Positions 1-9,175 of a DNA stretch of 64,000 nt are shown here, piece after piece (position 1 is the first letter of the stretch; each line of letters begins with the position of its first letter). Made by a program: the position numbers and the translations under genes. The notes beneath the pieces are model-generated. The model had not been told where the DNA came from. It saw nothing but the letters and a program-made list of their open reading frames with translations, and searched no databases. The stretch comes from Novosphingobium sp. SG707 (GTDB lineage: Bacteria > Pseudomonadota > Alphaproteobacteria > Sphingomonadales > Sphingomonadaceae): contig NZ_JAAZQL010000004.1 in NCBI RefSeq assembly GCF_012275515.1, positions 124,001 to 188,000 of the forward strand, written 5' to 3'.

Positions 1-309
1 CTGTTTTTCGCCAATGCGGAAAGTGTGCTGAACCTGATTGCGGCGCGGGCGGCGGCATCGGGCGCGCCCGTGGTGGTGCTTAGCCTTGAGGAATCGAACG
101 ATCTGGACGCGACCGCCATCGACGCGCTGGGCGAATTCGTGCTCGACCGGGCGCAGCATGGGCAGCGCGTGCTGCTGGCCCGCGCGCATGACCGGGTGCG
201 CGATGTGCTGGTGGTGGCGGGCATGGCGCAACTGGCGCAGGATTCGACATTTTCGGTGGCCGACGCCGTGGCGCGGGCGGGGGCATCATGGCGGGATAGC
301 GCCATCTGA
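1..309 (+). CDS. SulP-family anion transporter, C-terminal STAS domain (5' partial)
   Basis: The reading frame is open from the first base to the stop at 309, so only the last ~102 residues of the protein are present. The fragment starts LFFANAESVLNLI, the form of the STAS domain that follows the membrane part of SulP (sulfate/bicarbonate-type) permeases. The middle has the STAS-like VVLSLEESNDLDATAIDAL strand-loop segment. STAS domains sit in the cytosol and modulate transport. The transported ion cannot be told because the membrane part lies outside the window. A free-standing STAS protein is less likely, since the LFFANA opening is typical of SulP tails. Confidence 0.7.
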   Translation: MFFANAESVLNLIAARAAASGAPVVVLSLEESNDLDATAIDALGEFVLDRAQHGQRVLLARAHDRVRDVLVVAGMAQLAQDSTFSVADAVARAGASWRDSAI

Positions 310-329
310 GGGAAAGGAGAGCTGCGTTT

Positions 330-947
330 ATGGCCATGAACCACCCGGTCCAGCCGGTCCTCAATCCGGTCCGACTGCGCGATCTGCGCCCGACGCAAAT
401 GACGGTGGGAATGGCCGAAGTGCGCGACAAGCAGCAGCATTGGCGTCAACAGAAAGAGGCCGGACAATGGCTGGGCCAGCATCTGATCCCGGTTGTGCAT
501 GGTCCGGGCGACACATGGTGGGTGATCGACCATCACCATCTGGCCCGCGCGCTTTATGAGGAAGGCGTCGAGGAAGTGCTGGTTTCGGTCGAGGCGCGGC
601 TGGGCAAGCTGAGCAAGAAGCGGTTCTTTTCAGTGATGGACTATAACAACTGGCTCCATCCCTATGATGACAATGGCAAAAGGCATGACTGGTCAGATCT
701 GCCGCGCCATGTGGGCAAACTGGCCGATGATCCGTTCCGATCGCTGGCAGGCGCGGTCCGGCGCGGGGGCGGCTATGCCAAGACATCGACGCCCTATGCG
801 GAGTTTTTATGGGCCGATTTCTTTCGCGACCATATAAAACGCGCAAAACTCGAAGAAAATTTCGCTGCTGCGCTGGCCAAGGCGCTGAAATTGGCCAATA
901 GTCCCAACGCGGCCTATCTACCAGGCTTTGCCGGTCCGGAAGGATGA
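330..947 (+). CDS. ParB-like (ParBc_2 type) nuclease-fold protein
   Basis: The protein has 205 residues. An early LRDLRPTQMTVGMAEV segment (about residues 16-31) and the IDHHHLARA motif (66-74) match the putative ParB-like nuclease family ParBc_2 (ParB/sulfiredoxin fold). No HTH or CTPase partner gene is nearby, so a chromosome-partition role is not supported; members are usually of unknown function. ATG at 330 is preceded by AAGGAG (314-319). It lies 20 bp after the SulP gene and 7 bp before the quinone oxidoreductase, so all three may be co-transcribed. The family call is from the motif pattern; the function is unknown. Confidence 0.7.
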   Translation: MAMNHPVQPVLNPVRLRDLRPTQMTVGMAEVRDKQQHWRQQKEAGQWLGQHLIPVVHGPGDTWWVIDHHHLARALYEEGVEEVLVSVEARLGKLSKKRFFSVMDYNNWLHPYDDNGKRHDWSDLPRHVGKLADDPFRSLAGAVRRGGGYAKTSTPYAEFLWADFFRDHIKRAKLEENFAAALAKALKLANSPNAAYLPGFAGPEG

Positions 948-954
948 TGACACG

Positions 955-1932
955 ATGAAAGCTCTGCAAGCCTATTTCGCCCAGACCGGCGGGCCTGAAG
1001 TGATCCGCTGGCACGAAGTCGATCTGCACGAGCCGGGCCCCGGCGAAATCCGCGTGGTGCATGAGGCGGTGGGGCTGAATTTCATCGACACCTATTATCG
1101 CTCGGGCCTCTACCCCTGCCCGCTGCCCTCCGGATTGGGCAGCGAAGCGGCAGGCGTGGTCGAGGCGGTGGGGCCGGATGTGGCGGCCTTCAAGCCCGGC
1201 GACCGCGTGGCCACCTTTGGCCCGGCGCTGGGCGCCTATGCCACGGCGCGGATAGTGCCCGCCTCGGGATGGTTCCGCATCCCCGATGGCATCAGCGCAC
1301 AAACGGCGGCGGCGGCCATGCTCAAGGGCTGTACGGCCGAATTTCTGGTCGAGCGCGCGGTGGCATTGAAGGCAGGCGAATGGGCGCTGGTCCATGCGGC
1401 GGCGGGCGGCGTGGGGCAGATCCTCGTGCAATGGCTCCATGCGCTGGGCGTGCGGGTGATTGGAGTGGTCGGGTCAGAAAGCAAGGCGGCCATGGCCAGC
1501 GAGGCCGGGGCCGAAACCGTCCTCCTGTCCGGCTCGCCCGATGTGGCGGCGCAAGTGCGCGAGATCACCGGCGGCATCGGCGTTGCGGCCAGTTTCGACG
1601 GCGTGGGCGCGGCGTCTTGGCCGGTGTCGCTGGCCTCGGTCCGGCCGCGCGGCACCATCCTGTCCTTCGGCAATGCCAGCGGGCCGGTGACAGGGGTGGC
1701 GCTGGGCGCCTTGGCCTCGGCGGGCTCGCTCTATGTCACGCGGCCTCGGCTGTGGGACTATTACGCCACCCCGGCGGAGAGCGCAGCGGGCGTGGCGCGC
1801 CTGTTCGAAATGCTGGAGAGCGGCGCGGTCAAAATGCCGGTGGGGCAAAGCTTTGCCCTGACCGATGCCGCCGATGCCCATCGCGCGTTGGAGGGGCGCC
1901 AGACGGTAGGGGCGAGTGTTTTGGTGCCTTGA
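955..1932 (+). CDS. NADPH:quinone oxidoreductase (zinc-free MDR family)
   Basis: This 325-residue medium-chain reductase has an N-terminal GroES-like fold. A GLNFIDTYYRSGLY segment near residue 40 is typical of QOR (quinone reductase 1 type). The nucleotide-binding AAGGVGQ motif near residue 150 marks the Rossmann domain. The structural and catalytic zinc cysteines of alcohol dehydrogenases are missing, as in QORs. Expected activity is one- or two-electron reduction of quinones with NADPH in the cytosol. ATG at 955 has GGAAGG (938-943) upstream, inside the end of the preceding gene. An in-frame start at 928 would overlap that gene and lacks a good ribosome site. Confidence 0.88.
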   Translation: MKALQAYFAQTGGPEVIRWHEVDLHEPGPGEIRVVHEAVGLNFIDTYYRSGLYPCPLPSGLGSEAAGVVEAVGPDVAAFKPGDRVATFGPALGAYATARIVPASGWFRIPDGISAQTAAAAMLKGCTAEFLVERAVALKAGEWALVHAAAGGVGQILVQWLHALGVRVIGVVGSESKAAMASEAGAETVLLSGSPDVAAQVREITGGIGVAASFDGVGAASWPVSLASVRPRGTILSFGNASGPVTGVALGALASAGSLYVTRPRLWDYYATPAESAAGVARLFEMLESGAVKMPVGQSFALTDAADAHRALEGRQTVGASVLVP

Positions 1933-1959
1933 TGGGGCTTGATGGGGGGGCAGCAAGAG

Positions 1960-2004
1960 GCCTCTGGCGGGCAAAGGGCCCCCGCCCCTTTGCCCGCCAG
2001 AGGC
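1960..2004. repeat. Solo short copy (copy A) of the composite palindromic repeat; likely bidirectional terminator
   Basis: A 45-bp near-perfect palindrome sits between the convergent quinone reductase and LysE genes. Its ends GCCTCTGGCGGG and CCCGCCAGAGGC pair fully, and the core has CAAAGGG / CCCTTTG. Compared with the other copies, both arms carry a matched change (C to T in one, G to A in the other), so pairing is kept. It corresponds to one terminal arm pair without the internal part seen in the long copies. Confidence 0.75.
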
Positions 2005-2018
2005 ACCTTCCTAAACCC

Positions 2019-2651
2019 TCAAGCCTTCTGCGACCGCAGCAGCATGGCGCCAAAGCCAACAAACACCGTGCCCGTCACGCGGTTGAACCAGCGCTGGGCG
2101 GCGGGGCGCCGCAACCATCCGGCAAGACCCCTGCCGCCGACGGCATAGGTAAAGTAGCAGAAGGTCTCGATCACGACGAAGGTGCCGATCAGGATGGAAA
2201 GCTGGATCGCCTTGGGCTGCGCCGGGTCGATGAATTGGGGCAGGAAGGCGGCGGCGAAGAGCAGCGCCTTGGGGTTCGAAATGGCGATGGTAAAGCCCCC
2301 GCGATAGACCGCCCAGCGCGAAAGGCCGGGGCGTTCAAACTCGACCGCTTCCTCGGCCTCATCGGTAACGGGCGCTCGCCATGCCTTGATGCCCAGATAA
2401 ACCAGATAGGCCGTGCCCACGAGCCGCAGCACCTCGAATGCCCCGGGCAGCGCGAAGAGCAGCGCGGTCAGGCCAAGCGCGCTGGCCGTCATCATCACCA
2501 CCAGCGCGCTCATGCAGCCAGCCATGGCCGGAAACGACCCACGCAGGCCCAGCTCGACGCTGCGACTCATGATATGGAGCATGTTCGGCCCCGGCGAGGC
2601 GCTGATGAGAAACACGGTGAGGCAATAGAGCCCCCAGAGATGCAGGTTCAT
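2019..2651 (-). CDS. LysE/RhtB-family amino-acid exporter
   Basis: The protein has 210 residues, the family's usual size, with about six hydrophobic segments. The N-terminal SASPGPNMLHIMSRSVELG block is the family hallmark (the PGPN motif after the first helix). LysE/RhtB proteins export amino acids or related compounds across the inner membrane; the substrate is not readable here. ATG at 2651 overlaps the stop of the upstream gene (ATGA), showing translational coupling. An in-frame start at 2723 would lie deep inside that gene and was rejected. Confidence 0.87.
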   Translation of the reverse strand: MNLHLWGLYCLTVFLISASPGPNMLHIMSRSVELGLRGSFPAMAGCMSALVVMMTASALGLTALLFALPGAFEVLRLVGTAYLVYLGIKAWRAPVTDEAEEAVEFERPGLSRWAVYRGGFTIAISNPKALLFAAAFLPQFIDPAQPKAIQLSILIGTFVVIETFCYFTYAVGGRGLAGWLRRPAAQRWFNRVTGTVFVGFGAMLLRSQKA

Positions 2652-3172
2652 GCCATTACTCCCCCCAAAACACCCAAGGCAGCCAGAGCGATTCCGGCAA
2701 GACCGAGGCCTGCGCCCAACCAAAGGAACAGCCGGGCCGCCATGATCTGCGACAAGGCCAGCAACAAAATGCCCAGCAACAGCGTGCTTTCGGCGAGACC
2801 AAGCTGGCCGCTGCGCTCCGCCGCAGAGGATGCCTCCGCCCGCAGGCCTGCGATCCGCGTGGCGATGGCGTCAATGCCGGGCGCGCGCGGACCGCCCGGC
2901 TGAGCGCTCAGCTTGCCCTGACGCAGCACCGCCGCCTCGCCCAAGGCGCCTGCGCGCACGTCGCCGTCCAGCCCGCCTTGATTGGCCTGCGCGATCAGCA
3001 TCGTCTCACGCGCCTTCATCGCCTCGACCATCGTGGTGGCGTCTGCCGCGGCAAGAGCGGCCTGAATGCCCTCGCGCTGCGCCGAAAGCATGGCGATATG
3101 GATGATGCCCGAAAGCACCACGGCCAGCACGATCAGGGCAACACTCAGCGGAGAGGATTTCGTCTCTGTCAT
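2648..3172 (-). CDS. Hypothetical membrane protein
   Basis: The protein has 174 residues. One hydrophobic segment lies near the N-terminus (about residues 10-30). A charged, alanine-rich middle is followed by two hydrophobic segments from about residue 125 to the end. The middle, with repeated AAADATTMVEAMKAR-like stretches, may form a helix outside the membrane. I do not recognise a family. It shares an ATGA overlap with the LysE-type exporter gene downstream, so the two are probably one transcript and may work together. The upstream ribosome site is weak. Confidence 0.55.
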   Translation of the reverse strand: MTETKSSPLSVALIVLAVVLSGIIHIAMLSAQREGIQAALAAADATTMVEAMKARETMLIAQANQGGLDGDVRAGALGEAAVLRQGKLSAQPGGPRAPGIDAIATRIAGLRAEASSAAERSGQLGLAESTLLLGILLLALSQIMAARLFLWLGAGLGLAGIALAALGVLGGVMA

Positions 3173-3196
3173 ATCCGTGACTTAGCCGGGTGGCGG

Positions 3197-3225
3197 AAAA
3201 AAGAAAGGGGGCCGTTCTGGCCCCC
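3197..3225 (-). terminator. Rho-independent terminator of DAHP synthase
   Basis: On the minus strand a GGGGGCC-AGAAC-GGCCCCC hairpin (3207-3225) is followed by TTTCTTTTTT (3206-3197), 26 bp past the DAHP synthase stop. It separates that gene from the small membrane protein gene. Confidence 0.82.
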
Positions 3226-3250
3226 TCCCCCTTGGTTCGGATCGGCCGGA

Positions 3251-4621
3251 TCAGGCGGCCGCGCGGCGCTCCTGCGCCTCGCTGTTCAGTTCCTCGGCCA
3301 GCAGGAAGGCCAGCTCGATCGACTGCGCACCATTGAGACGCGGGTCGCAATGCGTGTGATAGCGATCAGCCAGCGACGCATCGGTCACATCGATCAAACC
3401 GCCCGTGCATTCGGTCACATTCTTGCCGGTCATCTCGATATGGATGCCGCCCGCATGGGTGCCTTCGGCGCGATGCACGGCAAAGAAGTCGCGCACTTCC
3501 TTGAGGATACGCTCGAACGGACGGGTCTTGTAGCCGCTGTCCGACTTGACGACATTCCCGTGCATCGGATCGGACGACCACACCACCGGATGACCCTCGG
3601 CCTTCACCGCGCGCACCAGAGCGGGCAGATGAGCCTCGACCTTGTCATGGCCGAAACGGGCGATCAGCGTGATACGGCCAGCTTCGCGCGCCGGGTTCAG
3701 CTGATCCAGCAGACGCAGCAGCAATTCAGGCGCCAGCGACGGCCCGCACTTCACGCCGATCGGATTGCCCACGCCGCGCAGGAATTCGACATGCGCGGAA
3801 TTGTCGAAGCGCGTGCGGTCGCCAATCCACAGCATATGTGCCGAGCAGTCATACCATTCGCCGGTCAGCGAATCCTGACGCGTCAGCGCCTGCTCATAAG
3901 GCAGCAGCAGCGCCTCATGGCTGGTGTAGAAATTGGTGCCCTGAAGCTGGGGCACGCTCTGCGGATCGACGCCGCAGGCCGCCATGAAGTCCAGCGCCTC
4001 GCCAATCTTGTCGGCCATGGCGCTGAAACGTTCGCCCCAGGGGCTGTGGTCGAGATGCTCAAGCGTCCACTTGTGCACCTGGCGCAGGTTCGCATAACCG
4101 CCGCTGGCAAAGGCGCGCAGGAGGTTGAGCGTTGCCGCACTCTGGCCATAGGCCTGAAGCATACGGTTCGGGTCATTGCGGCGCGATTCCGGCGTGAAAT
4201 CGCTGCCGTTGATGATGTCGCCGAAATAGCTGGGCAGCTCCAGATCGCCCAGTTTCTCAGTCGGCGCGCTGCGCGGCTTGGCGAACTGGCCCGCGATGCG
4301 GCCCACCTTGACCACCGGCTGCTTGCTGGCAAAGGTCAGCACGACCGCCATCTGCAGCAACACGCGGAACGTGTCGCGGATCGCGTTGGGATGGAATTCG
4401 GCAAAGCTTTCCGCGCAATCGCCGCCCTGCAGCAGGAAGCCCTTGCCCGCCGACACCTTGGCCAGCTCAGCCTTGAGCGCACGCGCCTCGCCCGCAAAAA
4501 CCAAGGGGGGAAAGTTGGCCAGCGTCTGCTCCACCCGGCCGAGTTCTTCGGCGTCCTGATACACGGGAAGGTGCCGCGCCTCGCGGGTCTTCCAGCTTTC
4601 CGGGGTCCAGTTGCTTGCCAC
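3251..4621 (-). CDS. 3-deoxy-7-phosphoheptulonate synthase, class II
   Basis: This 456-residue enzyme joins phosphoenolpyruvate and erythrose 4-phosphate, the first shikimate-pathway step, in the cytosol. The class II (plant/Mycobacterium type) signature is clear: QGGDCAESF at residues 65-73, whose Cys69 is the expected metal ligand, then [16 protein letters not shown], and later DPMHGN and GGIHIEMTG. The length fits class II proteins. The start is GTG at 4621, with AAGGAAAA just upstream, placing MASNW at the N-terminus. The gene stands alone, with its own terminator and an 18-bp palindrome in the leader (4668-4685) that may be an operator. Confidence 0.95.
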   Translation of the reverse strand: MASNWTPESWKTREARHLPVYQDAEELGRVEQTLANFPPLVFAGEARALKAELAKVSAGKGFLLQGGDCAESFAEFHPNAIRDTFRVLLQMAVVLTFASKQPVVKVGRIAGQFAKPRSAPTEKLGDLELPSYFGDIINGSDFTPESRRNDPNRMLQAYGQSAATLNLLRAFASGGYANLRQVHKWTLEHLDHSPWGERFSAMADKIGEALDFMAACGVDPQSVPQLQGTNFYTSHEALLLPYEQALTRQDSLTGEWYDCSAHMLWIGDRTRFDNSAHVEFLRGVGNPIGVKCGPSLAPELLLRLLDQLNPAREAGRITLIARFGHDKVEAHLPALVRAVKAEGHPVVWSSDPMHGNVVKSDSGYKTRPFERILKEVRDFFAVHRAEGTHAGGIHIEMTGKNVTECTGGLIDVTDASLADRYHTHCDPRLNGAQSIELAFLLAEELNSEAQERRAAA

Positions 4622-4667
4622 TTTTCCTTACTCCACACGCCGCATCACACTACGGCCTTGACGAAAG

Positions 4668-4685
4668 ATGTACCATTTAGTACAT
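4668..4685. promoter_or_regulatory. Candidate operator upstream of DAHP synthase
   Basis: A perfect inverted repeat, ATGTAC-CATTTA-GTACAT, has 6-bp half-sites and a 6-bp spacer, and ends 46 bp before the DAHP synthase start. The surrounding ~60 bp are less GC-rich than the genes. The geometry resembles a dimeric repressor site, but no regulator is encoded next to it. Confidence 0.4.
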
Positions 4686-4866
4686 ACTACGAAACAGATC
4701 CTGTCCTCTGCCGTGAATCCCAAGATGTGATTCTGCCTGGCGCCAGACAAGGTTGCTGCCCATACAGGTCTATTCGGCACATGGATAGCCGCTCTTTTCG
4801 ATCAGATTGAACGGAAATTCCCGCGATGGAGAGCATGAATGCCCCCATCGCAGGCAGAATTTCGGC

Positions 4867-7752
4867 CTATTTACGCTCCGGCACAATCGCCAGACGGAAA
4901 GCGCGATCCTTGATCAGCCAGCGCGCCGCCAGCGCCTGCAGTTCCTCGGGCTTCACATTGACATAATCGGCCATCAGTCCGCGCACCTGCGCATAGCGGC
5001 GCGGGTCCTGCGTGGCGCCCTCGATCTGGCTCATGAAAAAGGCGGTGCTCGACGAGGCGCGCGCCACCTGCTGACGCAGAGGCTCGGTCACCAGCGCCAG
5101 TTCGCTGGCCGGGATCTTGCGCGTGGCCAGATCCGCCGCGATCCGGTCCACCGTTTCAAAGAACAGCGGCACCATCTGCGGCGTCACCTGCGCGCTGGCC
5201 GAGAGCGTGCCGCCGCCGGGCAGGTCGATGGGCCAGTCGGCCGACACCTGCGGCGCATAGGAAGCCCCGCTCTTTTCGCGCATCGCGGCCAGCAGGCGGT
5301 TGGCGAAGACCTGGCTGAGCACTTCGAGATGGCGGCTCTCGCTCAGCCCCTCGACCCCGCCGCCGGTCGGCCATGTCACCACGGCGGCGGCCTGATTGGC
5401 ATCGCCCTCATGGGTGACAACCACCGGCTGCGCGCCGGGCCGGGCGAAGGCATAGCCCTTGGTCGTGGCCGGTTGCAGGGGCCCTCGCGGCGCCAGCGCG
5501 CCAAAGGTCTTTTGCAGCGCTTCCATGCCCTTGGCGCTGTCGAAATCGCCAAATACCTGCACCTCGATCGGCCCCTGCGCCAAAATCGGCGCCCAGACCT
5601 GACGAAAGCCCTCAGGCGTCACCTTGTCCAATTGTTCCGGCGTGGGCACGGCAAAGCGCTCGTCATTGCCGCGCTGCAGATAGCGCAGATCGCGCTCCAT
5701 CACCCCTTGCGGGCTGGCGGCATAGGAGGAAAACTGGATCTTGCCCGCCGCGCGCGCGCGCAGCAAGGGCCCCGAATCCCAACGCGGCATCGCAAATTTG
5801 GCGGCGAACAGATAGAGCTGATCCTCCAGATCCTCCGCCCGCGTTTCGCCGGTAAACTGGAAAGAGCCGTCATCGATGCGGAAATCAAAGCCCAGCTTGC
5901 GCCCTGTCGAAATCCGGTCCAGCTCCTCCTGACCCAGCGGCCCCTCGCCCGAGCTGACCAGCGCCAACTGGCCCAGCGTGGCATAGGCATTGTCGGTGGG
6001 CTTGAACGCCTGCCACCCGGCGCCAAAGCGGACCTTGACGATTACCCGGCCCGGATCATCCTTTGTAGGCCAGAACTGCGCCTTCACCCCATTGGCAAAA
6101 GTCAGCTCCTGCACATCCAGCATACCGGTCGGGCGTACCTCTGGCGGGGCCGAGGGTGCGCCGATAGCGGGCAATTGCGCAAAGCTGATCGGCTTTTGCG
6201 CGGCGCGGGCGCGTTCATCGGGCACCGCCTTGGTCAGCAGCGCAGCGCGCAGGTCCTGCGGGCTGACCTCGCTCTTGTCCGGCGTGACATAGAGCGAGCG
6301 GATCACCCTGCCGGCAAACAGGCTGCGCGCGTGCTGCTGCACCGCCTGCGGGGTGAAAAGCGGCATCGACTGCTTAAAAATATCCTGCACCACGGCCGGA
6401 GAGGCGACCGTCTCGTGAATATCGACCGCCTGCACCAGATCATCGGCCAGCTTGCCGCCCGGAAGAAGGGCGCGCTGCTGGACCTGCGATTCGAAAACCA
6501 CATTCATTTCGGCAGCTTCGCGCGCGATGTCCTCGACGCTGGGCGGGCGGTCGAGCATATCGGCAATGATCCCGCGCACCTCCGACAGCGCCCCGCGCCA
6601 ATTGCCGTCCAGCGGCGAGACGGTGACGAATGTACCATCAACGGAGCGCGATTCATTTTCCTGATCGACCCGCGCCGAGAGGAAATTGCCGCCCGAACGC
6701 GCCCGCGCCTCCAACCGGCGGTTGAGAATCGCCAGCGCCAGCTGATCCAGCATCAACCCTTGGTTATAGACCACCGTATCCTGCTTTTCATGCCAGGGGC
6801 GCAGCACGGCATAGATCAGCGAACGCGGCACGGTCGGCTCGATCAACACTTGCGCGGCGCCCACCGGATTGGCCGGATCGGCGCCCGCAGGCGTGGTGGG
6901 CTCGCCGAAATCAGGGTCGGGCGTGGCCGGTCCGCTTGCCTTCCACTCACCGAACCATTTGGTCACCAATGCGGCGGTAAGGCGCGGATCGGCATCGCCC
7001 GCCACCACCACCGTCACCTTTTCCGGGCGATACCAGCGCTGGTGAAAGGCGCGCAATGCGTTCTGGCGCGCACCGTTGATCGTTTCGACATCGCCCACCG
7101 TGACATGCGAGGCCAGAGGCTGACCTTCGGCCATCAGCTTGCGCATGGCGATCATCAGGCGTTCGGCCGTGCCGCCCCTCTCGCGCTTTTCCGCCAGCAC
7201 GATGGGGGCCTCGATACGAATATCGTTGTCCGACAGGTTGGGAGCGAACACCATGCCCGAAATCAGCTTCATGCTCTCATCCAGCGTGGCGGGTGAGGCA
7301 TCGGGCAGGTCGATTTTGTAGGTGGTGGCCGTCGGTGTGGTTTCGGCATTGGTGTCGCTGCCGAATGTCGCGCCAAGGCGCTGCCATGTCGGGATCGCCG
7401 CGCCCTGAGGCAGATAGCGGCTCTGGCGGAATACCAGATGTTCGATCAGATGGGCAAAGCCTGCCTCCTGCGGCTTTTCATGCATCGCGCCCACATCGAC
7501 GCGCACGCGGATCGACACCTGTCCGGGCGGCACCTGATTGTTGCGCACCGCCCATCGCACGCCATTGTCCAGCACGCCGAAATACCATTCGCGATCATGG
7601 GGCACATCGCTGCCCTTATAGAGCCATGGCGCATCCTGCGATGGCAAGGGCGGCAGCACCGAGGCGGTGCGGGCCGAGGACGTCTGAGCGCCGATCAGCG
7701 CCAGCGAGATGACAAGCGAAAGCAGGCGGGGGGCGCGGGAGAAATGGCTCAT
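4867..7752 (-). CDS. M16-family zinc metallopeptidase (pitrilysin/insulinase type)
   Basis: This is a large, probably periplasmic, peptidase of 961 residues. The start at 7752 gives a signal peptide (MSHFSRAPRLLSLVISLALI, cleavage near residue 28); a start at 7803 would bury it. The inverted zinc motif HLIEH is at residues 101-105, and the downstream glutamate block (IVLAEKRERGG) follows about 70-80 residues later. A second pair of M16-like domains fills the C-terminal half, without a second HxxEH, as is usual for the two-halves family. It is monocistronic. A second M16 gene of similar size lies at 40483-43338; the two are clearly diverged paralogues. Confidence 0.9.
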   Translation of the reverse strand: MSHFSRAPRLLSLVISLALIGAQTSSARTASVLPPLPSQDAPWLYKGSDVPHDREWYFGVLDNGVRWAVRNNQVPPGQVSIRVRVDVGAMHEKPQEAGFAHLIEHLVFRQSRYLPQGAAIPTWQRLGATFGSDTNAETTPTATTYKIDLPDASPATLDESMKLISGMVFAPNLSDNDIRIEAPIVLAEKRERGGTAERLMIAMRKLMAEGQPLASHVTVGDVETINGARQNALRAFHQRWYRPEKVTVVVAGDADPRLTAALVTKWFGEWKASGPATPDPDFGEPTTPAGADPANPVGAAQVLIEPTVPRSLIYAVLRPWHEKQDTVVYNQGLMLDQLALAILNRRLEARARSGGNFLSARVDQENESRSVDGTFVTVSPLDGNWRGALSEVRGIIADMLDRPPSVEDIAREAAEMNVVFESQVQQRALLPGGKLADDLVQAVDIHETVASPAVVQDIFKQSMPLFTPQAVQQHARSLFAGRVIRSLYVTPDKSEVSPQDLRAALLTKAVPDERARAAQKPISFAQLPAIGAPSAPPEVRPTGMLDVQELTFANGVKAQFWPTKDDPGRVIVKVRFGAGWQAFKPTDNAYATLGQLALVSSGEGPLGQEELDRISTGRKLGFDFRIDDGSFQFTGETRAEDLEDQLYLFAAKFAMPRWDSGPLLRARAAGKIQFSSYAASPQGVMERDLRYLQRGNDERFAVPTPEQLDKVTPEGFRQVWAPILAQGPIEVQVFGDFDSAKGMEALQKTFGALAPRGPLQPATTKGYAFARPGAQPVVVTHEGDANQAAAVVTWPTGGGVEGLSESRHLEVLSQVFANRLLAAMREKSGASYAPQVSADWPIDLPGGGTLSASAQVTPQMVPLFFETVDRIAADLATRKIPASELALVTEPLRQQVARASSSTAFFMSQIEGATQDPRRYAQVRGLMADYVNVKPEELQALAARWLIKDRAFRLAIVPERK

Positions 7753-7889
7753 AATCCAAGCTATAGGGAGGCCCATCCTTAAAGGCCAGTGAACAGCGAC
7801 CACTTTACATCGTCAAAACTGCAACATTTGCCTGACAAATGGCTTTTCCACCCTTGTCGATACCGGCCAACGCTCCTAAATCAGCGCGC

Positions 7890-8465
7890 ATGTTTATCGA
7901 GACGGAAACCACGCCCAATCCCGCCACGCTCAAGTTCCTGCCCGGGCGGCAGGTCATGGTGGCTGGAACCCGCGAATTTATCGATGAGGAACAGGCCGAA
8001 GCCTCGCCGCTGGCCGCTGCGCTGTTCAGCCTTGGCGACGTCACGGGCGTGTTCTTCGGCCGCGACTTCATCTCGGTCACCGCCGGGCATGGCGCGGGGT
8101 GGAGTGATCTGAAGCCGCAGGTCGTGGCCATGCTGCTCGATCATTTCATTTCCGAGGCTCCCCTGTTTGCCGCCGGAACCGCCGCCGGCATCGCCGTCCC
8201 GGCTGAGGAGGACTTCCCCGGCGACCGCGAAGAGGATGCCGACATCATCGACCAGATCAAGGATCTGATCGAAACCCGCATTCGCCCCGCCGTTGCCAAT
8301 GACGGCGGCGATGTGGCCTATCGCGGTTTCCGCGATGGCGTGGTGTTCCTGCAGATGCAGGGCGCCTGTTCGGGCTGCCCCTCATCCTCGGCCACGCTGA
8401 AGAATGGGATCGAAAGCCTGATCAAATATTACGTGCCCGAGGTGACCGAGGTTCGCGCGGCGTGA
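7890..8465 (+). CDS. NfuA-like Fe-S cluster scaffold/carrier (NifU C-terminal family)
   Basis: The protein has 191 residues. The N-terminal Nfu_N domain starts MFIETETTPNPATLKFLPG, the usual opening of the alphaproteobacterial/mitochondrial NFU1 type. The C-terminal NifU-like domain holds the cluster-binding C160-S-G-C163 motif (GACSGCPSS). It delivers 4Fe-4S clusters to apoproteins in the cytosol. ATG at 7890 is chosen because the Nfu_N domain begins exactly there; an in-frame start at 7839 adds an unconserved leader. It overlaps tsaB by 4 bp, the usual order nfuA-tsaB-rimI in these bacteria. Confidence 0.92.
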   Translation: MFIETETTPNPATLKFLPGRQVMVAGTREFIDEEQAEASPLAAALFSLGDVTGVFFGRDFISVTAGHGAGWSDLKPQVVAMLLDHFISEAPLFAAGTAAGIAVPAEEDFPGDREEDADIIDQIKDLIETRIRPAVANDGGDVAYRGFRDGVVFLQMQGACSGCPSSSATLKNGIESLIKYYVPEVTEVRAA

Positions 8466-9154
8466 GCCTGGCAGTGTCGGGGCCTGATCCGCGCATTGGG
8501 CGCTGGCTGGCCATTGAATGCACGACCGAGGCCTGCTCTGTGGCGTTGTTTCAGGATGGCGGGCTCGTGGCGGGCGAATACCGGCAATTGGGGCGCGGCC
8601 ATGCCGAAGCGCTGGTGCCGATGATCGCCGCCTTGCCCGAACGTGGGCGGGCCGGAGCGATTGCTGTGGGTCGCGGGCCGGGCAGTTTTACCGGATTGCG
8701 TATCGGCCTTGCCGCCGCGCGGGCGCTGGGGCTGGCGTGGAACGCGCCGGTTTACGGCTATCCCACTTTGGCGCTGATCGCGTCCATGGCGCTTTTGCGT
8801 GAGCGTGGCCCGGTGCGCGTGGCCACCACCGGCGGCCATGGGGAATGGTTCACGCAAAGTTTTGATGCCCAAGGGCGCGCCTTGGACGATCTTCTCTCGC
8901 AGCACCCGGAGGCCGCGATAGCTCATGGCGAGGCGCTGATCGCGGGCAGCCAGGCCGAAGCGCTGCTGGCCGGGCGGCAGGCGGCGGGCGGCGCGGACGG
9001 ACTGGCGCTGGCACTGTGGCCCGATGCGCGCGCGGTGGCGGGGTTGAACCCGGCCCATTTCTCCCACGATCTCACCCCGCTTTACGGCCGCGCGCCTGAT
9101 GCCCGCCTTCCGGGCGGGCGCCTGCCCGATACGCCCGCCGTCTCCGCCGCCTGA
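8462..9154 (+). CDS. tsaB: tRNA threonylcarbamoyladenosine biosynthesis protein TsaB
   Basis: The protein has 230 residues in the ASKHA-like fold. IECTTEACSVALF at the N-terminus and AIAVGRGPGSFTGLRIGLAAARAL near residues 64-88 are the TsaB hallmarks. TsaB pairs with TsaD and TsaE to make t6A37 in ANN-decoding tRNAs. The start is GTG at 8462, overlapping the nfuA stop by 4 bp, so translation is coupled. The next gene is a RimI-type acetyltransferase, the common tsaB-rimI arrangement. TsaD and TsaE are not in the window. Confidence 0.93.
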   Translation: MSLAVSGPDPRIGRWLAIECTTEACSVALFQDGGLVAGEYRQLGRGHAEALVPMIAALPERGRAGAIAVGRGPGSFTGLRIGLAAARALGLAWNAPVYGYPTLALIASMALLRERGPVRVATTGGHGEWFTQSFDAQGRALDDLLSQHPEAAIAHGEALIAGSQAEALLAGRQAAGGADGLALALWPDARAVAGLNPAHFSHDLTPLYGRAPDARLPGGRLPDTPAVSAA

Positions 9155-9175
9155 TTCGCAGGATTTGCTAAAACC

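Noticed and set aside
4668..4685. TyrR box
   Set aside because: The spacing is similar but the half-sites are ATGTAC/GTACAT, not TGTAAA/TTTACA, and no TyrR gene is seen.
4807..7296. A very long plus-strand open frame opposite the M16 peptidase
   Set aside because: It is the antisense shadow of a high-GC gene: Arg/His-rich composition, no family motif, while the minus strand has signal peptide and zinc motif.
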